A DNA stretch of 13,075 nt from positions 1,178 to 14,252 of the forward strand of contig JALURZ010000078.1 of NCBI GenBank assembly GCA_027058735.1, read 5' to 3'. Both the position numbers and the translations under genes were made by a program. Positions 8,301-13,075 of the stretch are shown piece after piece. Under the pieces are notes generated by a model, which saw only the letters and a program-made list of their open reading frames with translations, had not been told where the DNA came from and searched no databases. This stretch comes from Hyphomicrobiales bacterium. Lineage in GTDB: Bacteria > Pseudomonadota > Alphaproteobacteria > Rhizobiales > JALURZ01. Every line of letters starts with the position of its first letter. The first letter of the stretch is position 1.

Positions 8301-8490
8301 CGGGAATGCGGATGCGGCAGGGGAGGCGGCGCTCGCGGCCCTCAAGACGATGATCGCCCATTATGACGATGCGGCCCACCCCTATCTGTCGCGCCAGCAG
8401 GTCAAGGACAAGAAACGGGACCACCCGTTCGATCATCTGGCGCGCTACCGCGAATGGTCGGTGCAGCGCGGGCAGGCGGACCGGCCATGA
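5377..8490 (+). CDS. addB: Double-strand-break repair protein AddB (alphaproteobacterial type)
   Basis: AddB is the partner of AddA in the helicase-nuclease that resects double-strand breaks and loads RecA, the functional counterpart of RecBCD. The 1037-residue protein keeps the UvrD-like fold without a working motor. No Walker A is visible near the N-terminus (SIAPGEPFLEHL instead), but LPTRRAVRSL and LAGLNEGTWPQ are typical of this family. The C-terminal RecB-type nuclease domain shows GQIIHEVL (His807), ADRID (Asp899) and DYKTG (Asp913, Lys915), so a nuclease centre appears present. The only Cys near the domain entry is in YASCILGL, and none follows the DYKTG motif. The four-cysteine iron-sulphur cluster of Bacillus AddB therefore seems absent. 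Its stop overlaps the addA start (ATGA, 8487-8490), as expected for subunits of one complex. Confidence 0.95.
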   Translation: MAKAAPRVYSIAPGEPFLEHLAAAIANGFPGPAGQKPDAAALASWRIVLPTRRAVRSLSHALLRASHAEALLLPRIEAIGDMDEEEMLFQNREPPPGERHGAVEAAISPVERQFILTRLIAQQAADLRREIHGETEPQSFARLTPAQAAALARTLIRLLDMLDTEQVCLSRIATLVAEDFARNWQLTLDFLKVVTRTLPALLAERGLLTAMQRRNRLIEAQTAFLERHGSDRPLIAAGSTGSIPATAKLLKAIAGLENGAVVLPGLDMSLDDRSWDTLDAGHPQYGLKALLDQIGITRGEVLPLPGAPRIAAERVARARLISLAMLPAETTGQWRRMCDDMRTQIDAATGGLHLVAATSPHHEALIIAAIMREAIETPGKTAALVTPDRRLARQVAAHLERWDILVDDSAGIALSRTRPCTLMQLIADTLADDFAPVGLLALLKHPLARFGLSAGSMRARARVVELAALRGLRPAAGIEGLRRALSATRDKWSAGKKTRHLHPALIRLTETDFDNAEELLTRLADATAPFAALFADARRRPFEEVLKAHIAAAEAIGEGEDEPGDQRLWRGDHGEAVANALNELLEHASRSPDVARDEYPAYFRTLLQAGRVRPRHSRHPRLAIWGPLEARLQSADRMILAGLNEGTWPQRIVLDAWLNRPMRGELGLEPPERSHGLAAHDFAQGACAREVFLTRAQKVDGSPSVASRWLQRLAAVLDALARLDRVDRSTHWRMIAERMETPDRSWTIAAPRPAPPLAARPRQLSVTRIETLRRDPYAIYASCILGLRPLDPLDQDIDAALRGQIIHEVLHRFTERTPGELPADALEILIGTGREVFARHMDRPAAAAFWWPRFKRMARWFIDLERTLRHGVAAQHGEVRGLLRFDAPGGEFTLTAIADRIDVLQDGALRIYDYKTGAAPGQIDIDRQLSPQLTLEAAIAAARGFERLAGGPVEALRYVRVTGGSPPGELVDRSGGNADAAGEAALAALKTMIAHYDDAAHPYLSRQQVKDKKRDHPFDHLARYREWSVQRGQADRP

Positions 8491-11400
8491 CGGATACGAT
8501 CAAGGCGACCAAAAGCCAGCGCCACGCCTCCGCGCCCGAGGTGTCGGCCTGGGTTTCCGCCAGCGCCGGATCGGGCAAGACCCTCGTTCTCGTCTACCGG
8601 GTTGTGCGCCTGCTGCTTGAGGGTGCGCCGCCGGACCGCATCTTGTGCATCACCTACACCAACGCCGCGGCGGCGCAGATGGCGAACCGGCTGTTTGAGA
8701 TTCTGGCGCAATGGGTGTTTCTCGACGATGACGGTCTGGCGCGCGCCATCGAGGCGGTGACCGGACGGCGGCCCGGCGGCAGGGCGCTCACCCGCGCGCG
8801 AACCCTGTTCGCCCGGGCGCTGGAAACGCCCGGCGGGCTGAAAATCCAGACCATCCATGCGTTTTGCGAAAGCGTGCTGCACCGCTTTCCCCTCGAGGCG
8901 GGGCTGGTGACCGATTTCGACGTTCTCGATGAGCGGGGTGCTGAGGACCTGTTGCACGAGGCGCGCCTGGCGGTGCTGGCCATGGCGGGAACCGGCGCTG
9001 ACCCGGACCTTCAAGACGCGCTTGGCACAATCCCGCGCTATCTGGACGATCAGCGGTTCGGCGAATTGTTGAAAAGTGCGCTGAACCACCGCGAGGCGCT
9101 GGACGCCGCCGGTGCGCACGATATGAGCGGCTGGAGCGCCCGGCTCGCGGCTTTCCTCGGGCTTGAACCGCGCATGAGGCCCGAACAGATCATGGAACAG
9201 GCGGTCGGTGAGGAGCACTTCCCGGCGACACGCCTGCGCGGGTGGATGGATATATTGCTTTCGGGCAGCAAGCGCGCCAAGAACTGCGCCGCGAGAATTG
9301 AGGCGGCTTTGGAAGCCGGCGCTTCTTTCGCCCGGTATGACGCCTACCTCTCGATATTTCTGAAAGACAAGCTGTTTGGCAGAGACCGTCGTCCCTACAC
9401 TGTCGATTTCCTGATGACAAAGCCGCTTCGCGAGGAATTTCCCGAATTTCTCGACTGGGCGCTGGAGGAGCAGCAGCGGGCGTGGCGGTCCTACGACGCC
9501 TTCAAGGCGGCCCATGTCGTTGAGGCAAGCAGCGCGCTTTGGCGTCTCGCCAATGGCATTTTCAGTATCTATGGCGCCAGAAAGATGGCCCGCGCGATGC
9601 TCGATTATGAGGACCTGATCGACAGGACGGTGCACCTGCTTGCGCGCAGCGATGCGGCCTGGGTGCTGTACAAGCTGGATCACGGGATCGATCATATTCT
9701 GATCGACGAAGCCCAGGACACCTCGCCCGCGCAATGGTCCATCGTGCGGTCCCTGGCCGAAGAGTTTTTTGCCGGAAAAGGCGCGCGCGACCAATGCAGG
9801 ACCCTGTTTGCGGTGGGCGATGAAAAGCAGTCCATTTACAGCTTTCAGGGGGCCGATCCCGCATCGTTTGCGCGCATGCGGCGTTACTTCAACACGAAGG
9901 TCGAGCAGGCGCGGCAAACCTTCCGCTCCGTGCCGCTGACCCTGTCCTACCGCTCCGCGCCGGCGGTGTTGCAGGTCGTGGATGCGGTATTTTGCGATCA
10001 AACCGCGGCGGGCGGACTGGTCGCCGAGGGATTGCCCGACCCCCATCAGGCATCGCGCGAGGATGCCTTCGGGCGCGTCGAACTCTGGCCGCTGATCGAA
10101 AGCGAGGAAGAAAACGCGCCTGGCACCGGGGATGCGCCCCTCGATCGCCGCGCCCCGGCAGGGGCGCAGCGCCTGCTGGCGGAAAAAATTTCCGAAAAAA
10201 TCGCCGAACTGATCGCGATCAGGCGTCCTGACCGGGTGTCACCCGGCGAGATTCTCATACTCGTGCGCCGCCGCTCCGCCTTCGTCCACGACATGATGCG
10301 CGCCCTGAAATCGAGAAACATACCCGTTGCGGGCGCCGATCGCATGAAACTGAGCGAACAGATCGAGGTCATGGATCTCATGGCGCTGGGGCGCTTTGTG
10401 CTGTTGCCGGACGACGATCTCACCCTGGCCGAACTGCTCAAGAGCCCGCTGATGGGCTGGGATGACGATCAGCTCTTCGCGCTCGCGCATGGGCGCTCCG
10501 GCTCATTGTGGAACGCCCTGCAATCCGCCGACGCCGGGCACGAGGCGGATGCGCGCGACCGGTTGCGCCACTGGCTGGGCATGGCCGACCAGGTTCCACC
10601 CTTCGAGTTCTATTCGCGGATACTCGGCACGGAGGGCATGCGTCTGCAGTTGCTCGCCCGGCTGGGAGTTCAGGCCAATGACGCCATCGACGAGTTCTTG
10701 TCCCTGGCGCTCGATTACGAGACCCGCCAGACCCCGTCGCTGCAGGGGTTCTTGAACTGGATCGTTGCCAGCGAAGTCGAAGTCAAGCGCGACATGGAGC
10801 ACGGCAGGCACCAGGTGCGCATCATGACCGTGCATGGCGCCAAGGGGCTTGAGGCGGACGTCGTCTTTCTGCCCGACACCTGCTCCGCGGTCGCAGGGGG
10901 GAAATCCTCGCCGATCTATCCTGTCGATGTCAGCGCAAATCCCTCGGACGAACTCGTGCTGCCGGTCTGGGCGATCGGCAAGGGGTACGTGCCCGATGCG
11001 CTCAGGCCGGCCGTCGATGAGGCTGACCGGCTGCGCGAGGAAGAATATCACCGGCTACTCTATGTCGCCATGACCCGGGCGCGCGACCGGCTTTATATTT
11101 GCGGCTACAAGGGCAAACACAAGATCCCCGGCGGCTGCTGGTATGAACTTGCGCAAAGGGCCATGGAAAACCAGGGCCGCGAGATCAGGGATGAGACCGG
11201 CGCCACGCTCTGCTGGCGTGTGGATGCCGGATCACGGCCGGAAGCGGGCGGTAAACCCCTGCCGGACAGGGACGCCGGCGCCCCCGCCACCCTGCCGGAC
11301 TGGCTGGCCCGGGCCGCGCCGCGCGAAGCGCCGCCGGGCCCGGTCATCGCGCCTTCAAGACTGGCCACAGCGGAAGAAACGCAAGATGCCGGCACCCCCG

Positions 11401-11954
11401 GAGACCCGCCGGTGCTGTCGCCGCTGGCGGGCCGGAACGACCGGCGGTTCCAGCGCGGCCGGTTGATCCATCGCCTGTTGCAGGTGCTGCCCGAAGCCGA
11501 GCCCCGCGAGCGGGAGGCCCTGGCCCTGTCATATCTGGCACAGCCCGCCCATGGCCTTGACCCGGAAAGCCGGACGCAGATCGCGGCCGATGTGTTGACC
11601 ATTCTCGAAGACGACAGGTTTTCCGGCCTGTTCGCGCCGGGCAGCCTCGCCGAGGTGCCGCTGATGGCGTCCATTGAGACCGGGCAGGGCGGCGCCACCA
11701 TTTCAGGTCAGGTCGACCGTCTGGTGGTGAGCGCCCAGGAAGTGATGGTGATCGACTACAAGACCAACCGGCCGGCCCCTGAACGCATTGAAGACATACC
11801 GGCGCTCTATTGCCGCCAGATGGCGGCCTATGCCCGGGCGCTGCGCAAAATCTATCCCGGCCGGCGGGTTCGCGGCATTCTTCTGTGGACCGACGGACCG
11901 CGCATGATGGAGTTGCCCGCGAGGCTTCTGGACCCGGGGGCAGGCGGGGCCTGA
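8487..11954 (+). CDS. addA: Double-strand-break repair helicase-nuclease AddA
   Basis: AddA is the 3'-5' motor and second nuclease of AddAB. The 1155-residue protein has the full set of UvrD/RecB helicase motifs in order. They are Walker A ASAGSGKT (25-32), ITYTNAAAAQM, IQTIHAFCESVL, LIDEAQD (405-411, Walker B), VGDEKQSIYSFQGADP, LTLSYRSAP, IMTVHGAKGLE and YVAMTRARDRLY. The C-terminal PD-(D/E)XK nuclease has GRLIHRLLQ and VIDYKTN (Asp1090, Lys1092). ATG 8487 is chosen over the in-frame ATG at 8454. It makes the ATGA overlap with addB, while the earlier start would run 34 bases into addB. Length and motif spacing look normal, with no frameshift. A 180-base gap follows before trxA. Confidence 0.97.
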   Translation: MTDTIKATKSQRHASAPEVSAWVSASAGSGKTLVLVYRVVRLLLEGAPPDRILCITYTNAAAAQMANRLFEILAQWVFLDDDGLARAIEAVTGRRPGGRALTRARTLFARALETPGGLKIQTIHAFCESVLHRFPLEAGLVTDFDVLDERGAEDLLHEARLAVLAMAGTGADPDLQDALGTIPRYLDDQRFGELLKSALNHREALDAAGAHDMSGWSARLAAFLGLEPRMRPEQIMEQAVGEEHFPATRLRGWMDILLSGSKRAKNCAARIEAALEAGASFARYDAYLSIFLKDKLFGRDRRPYTVDFLMTKPLREEFPEFLDWALEEQQRAWRSYDAFKAAHVVEASSALWRLANGIFSIYGARKMARAMLDYEDLIDRTVHLLARSDAAWVLYKLDHGIDHILIDEAQDTSPAQWSIVRSLAEEFFAGKGARDQCRTLFAVGDEKQSIYSFQGADPASFARMRRYFNTKVEQARQTFRSVPLTLSYRSAPAVLQVVDAVFCDQTAAGGLVAEGLPDPHQASREDAFGRVELWPLIESEEENAPGTGDAPLDRRAPAGAQRLLAEKISEKIAELIAIRRPDRVSPGEILILVRRRSAFVHDMMRALKSRNIPVAGADRMKLSEQIEVMDLMALGRFVLLPDDDLTLAELLKSPLMGWDDDQLFALAHGRSGSLWNALQSADAGHEADARDRLRHWLGMADQVPPFEFYSRILGTEGMRLQLLARLGVQANDAIDEFLSLALDYETRQTPSLQGFLNWIVASEVEVKRDMEHGRHQVRIMTVHGAKGLEADVVFLPDTCSAVAGGKSSPIYPVDVSANPSDELVLPVWAIGKGYVPDALRPAVDEADRLREEEYHRLLYVAMTRARDRLYICGYKGKHKIPGGCWYELAQRAMENQGREIRDETGATLCWRVDAGSRPEAGGKPLPDRDAGAPATLPDWLARAAPREAPPGPVIAPSRLATAEETQDAGTPGDPPVLSPLAGRNDRRFQRGRLIHRLLQVLPEAEPREREALALSYLAQPAHGLDPESRTQIAADVLTILEDDRFSGLFAPGSLAEVPLMASIETGQGGATISGQVDRLVVSAQEVMVIDYKTNRPAPERIEDIPALYCRQMAAYARALRKIYPGRRVRGILLWTDGPRMMELPARLLDPGAGGA

Positions 11955-11955
11955 T

Positions 11956-11971
11956 CGCGGCATTCGCCGCG
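11956..11971 (+). terminator. Stem-loop right after addA, possible weak terminator
   Basis: CGCGGC pairs perfectly with GCCGCG around an ATTC tetraloop, starting two bases after the addA stop. No T tract follows, so intrinsic termination would be inefficient. It may instead mark or protect the mRNA 3' end. Confidence 0.3.
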
Positions 11972-11991
11972 CCCGTCACTTCGCGTCGATC

Positions 11992-12010
11992 GGCGCGGAA
12001 CGCGCTCTTG
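11992..12010 (+). terminator. Second stem-loop in the addA-trxA gap
   Basis: GCGCG (11993-11997) and CGCGC (12001-12005) pair around a GAA triloop, with a possible G-U closing pair below, and TCTTG follows. This is a weak terminator shape. The last bases also belong to the -35 candidate of trxA. Confidence 0.25.
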
Positions 12011-12036
12011 ACGCCGGGTCTCCGCCTTCTTACGTT
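12008..12036 (+). promoter_or_regulatory. Candidate promoter for trxA
   Basis: TTGACG (12008-12013), 17 bases, then TACGTT (12031-12036) is a fair -35 with a poor -10. A perfect TTGACA at 12051-12056 has no recognisable -10 16-18 bases on. A promoter somewhere in this 180-base gap is likely because trxA is usually made separately and abundantly. The exact site is uncertain. Confidence 0.3.
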
Positions 12037-12120
12037 CGCCCTGAGTGAATTTGACACCGTGCAGCAACGTTCCAGGCGCTTGTCCCCAAAAAAGCACACC
12101 GGGCCGCGGTCAGGACGATT

Positions 12121-12128
12121 AGAGAGGA
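12121..12128 (+). promoter_or_regulatory. Ribosome binding site for trxA
   Basis: AGAGAGGA ends six bases before ATG 12135. It excludes the in-frame TTG at 12129, which lies almost against it, and fixes the start at 12135. Confidence 0.6.
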
Positions 12129-12134
12129 TTGATC

Positions 12135-12455
12135 ATGTCGATCATCAATGTTTCCGACGACAGTTTCGAAAAAGATGTGCTTGGCGCCGAGGGTCCCGTG
12201 GTCGTTGACTTCTGGGCCGAATGGTGCGGCCCGTGCAAGCAGATCGGCCCGGCGCTGGAGGAAATCGCGGGCGAAATGGACGGCAAGGTCAAGATCACCA
12301 AGATCAATGTTGACGACAATCCCTCGACGCCATCCAAATACGGCATCCGCGGAATCCCCACCCTGATGATCTTCAAGAATGGCGAGATCGCCTCGACCCA
12401 GGTGGGGGCCCTGCCCAAAGGCAAGATCCTCGAATGGATCGAGGGCCAGTTATAG
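12135..12455 (+). CDS. trxA: Thioredoxin
   Basis: This is a 106-residue classical thioredoxin, the usual length. It is a cytoplasmic dithiol donor, reduced by thioredoxin reductase, for ribonucleotide reductase, peroxiredoxins and methionine sulphoxide reductase. The active site WCGPCK (Cys31, Cys34) follows VVVDFWAEW, with the buried Asp25. The cis-proline loop GIPT (Pro75) and the GALPKGKILEWI C-terminal helix are in place. There is no signal peptide. The start is ATG 12135 with a ribosome binding site at 12121-12128. The gene has its own upstream gap after addA. It ends four bases from the convergent folC stop, so the two transcripts probably overlap at their 3' ends. Confidence 0.97.
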   Translation: MSIINVSDDSFEKDVLGAEGPVVVDFWAEWCGPCKQIGPALEEIAGEMDGKVKITKINVDDNPSTPSKYGIRGIPTLMIFKNGEIASTQVGALPKGKILEWIEGQL

Positions 12456-12459
12456 GCCG

Positions 12460-13075
12460 TCAGGGCGTGTCTTCGCCGTTTGCGCCCAGGACATGGCCGG
12501 CCAGATAGAGTGAACCGCAAATCAGGATGCGCGGGCGCGACCCGTCGCTCATGGTTTTGCAGCGGCCAAGGGCCTCGCGGATCGTGTCCGCCGGCTCGGC
12601 CTCGAACCCCAGTTCGCGCGCGACCGCGCAGAGTTCGCGCGCCGACAGGGCGTTTTCTTCACCGGGAATGCCCAGCGTGACGACCCGTTGCGCCAGCCCG
12701 GCGAAGGGGCGCAGAAATTTCGCCGGTGCCTTGCCGCTCATCATGGCGACGATCAGGCACAGCGGCCTGGGCGCACGTTCTTCAAGATCGGCCATGCTGG
12801 CGGCGAGCGCCCGCCCGGCGCTGGCATTGTGGCCGCCGTCGATCCAGATTTCCGTATCGTCATAGACGAGCGCCTTCAGGGCGCCGTCCTGCAACCGCTC
12901 GAGCCGGCCCGCCCACCGGACCCGCTGCAGGCCGCCCGCCATGTCGCTTTCCCCGATGCCCGGTTCATCCAGCGTGCGCAGGACTGCAAGCGCCACACCG
13001 GCATTCTCGATCTGATGGCGGCCTGCAAGACGCGGCAGGGGCAGATCCAGCAATCCCTGTTCGTCCTGATAGATC
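12460..13075 (-). CDS. folC: Folylpolyglutamate synthase / dihydrofolate synthase, C-terminal half
   Basis: FolC adds glutamate to dihydropteroate and to folates, using ATP, in the cytoplasm. About 204 C-terminal codons are present, and the 5' half with the P-loop lies beyond the right edge. The visible part has HQIENAGVALAVL, which closes the central Mur-ligase domain. RWAGRLERL and WIDGGHNASAGRALA follow; the DGGHN motif corresponds to the family's DGAHN, where the C-terminal domain begins. The tail ICGSLYLAGHVL is the usual FolC ending. The reading frame continues open past the TTG at 13051-13053 to the edge, so that TTG is not the start. The gene runs toward trxA. Rhizobial genomes, as I recall, show the same convergent pair, with accD upstream of folC. 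Confidence 0.93.
   Translation of the reverse strand, partial: IYQDEQGLLDLPLPRLAGRHQIENAGVALAVLRTLDEPGIGESDMAGGLQRVRWAGRLERLQDGALKALVYDDTEIWIDGGHNASAGRALAASMADLEERAPRPLCLIVAMMSGKAPAKFLRPFAGLAQRVVTLGIPGEENALSARELCAVARELGFEAEPADTIREALGRCKTMSDGSRPRILICGSLYLAGHVLGANGEDTP

Noticed and set aside
8445..10046. Minus-strand open frame of 533 codons opposite addA
   Set aside because: It mirrors the addA reading frame, has no domain I recognise and lacks a ribosome binding site. The plus strand here carries clear helicase motifs.
12051..12056. Perfect TTGACA before trxA as a promoter
   Set aside because: No -10-like hexamer is found 16-18 bases downstream; the sequence there is GC-rich.
1..13075. tRNA or rRNA genes, CRISPR arrays, transposons, phage genes or defence islands
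   Set aside because: I saw none by eye on either strand. The window is almost fully filled by conserved housekeeping genes, and the three main gaps are explained by local regulatory signals.

Overview
The window is GC-rich chromosomal DNA of an alphaproteobacterium, most likely in or near the Hyphomicrobiales (Rhizobiales). The grounds are a DivL-type pseudo-histidine kinase, the alphaproteobacterial forms of AddA and AddB, a TsaE-phosphotransferase fusion, and the order ahcY / divL / tsaE / murU / addB / addA / trxA facing folC. As I recall it, this order resembles that of rhizobial genomes. The genus cannot be fixed from the sequence. Coding density is very high, no gap without a gene exceeds about 206 bases, and I see no tRNA, rRNA, CRISPR array, insertion sequence or phage gene.

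Layout. Bases 1-341 hold the 3' end of ahcY (S-adenosylhomocysteine hydrolase). Bases 342-547 are a regulatory gap with a good sigma70-type promoter and three GANTC (CcrM-type) sites within 90 bases. It leads into divL (548-3058), a membrane-anchored kinase homologue with several PAS domains whose phospho-acceptor histidine is replaced by tyrosine. Then follow tsaE fused to an AmgK-like sugar kinase (3090-4586), murU (4583-5320), addB (5377-8490) and addA (8487-11954). Starts and stops overlap as ATGA at tsaE/murU and addB/addA. After a 180-base gap comes trxA (12135-12455). The 3' half of folC lies convergently on the minus strand and runs off the right edge.

How the genes fit together. divL through addA are all on the plus strand with short gaps or overlaps, so they probably form one transcription unit, perhaps with extra signals before addB and trxA. 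The unit joins cell-cycle signalling (DivL, which in Caulobacter controls CckA and CtrA), tRNA t6A synthesis (TsaE), recycling of cell-wall MurNAc (AmgK-like domain plus MurU) and double-strand-break repair (AddAB). The flanking genes serve housekeeping methyl-cycle, thiol-redox and folate roles.

I found no wholly new system. The points most worth a second look are the tyrosine-for-histidine kinase, the GANTC cluster over its promoter, and the TsaE-sugar kinase fusion translationally coupled to MurU.
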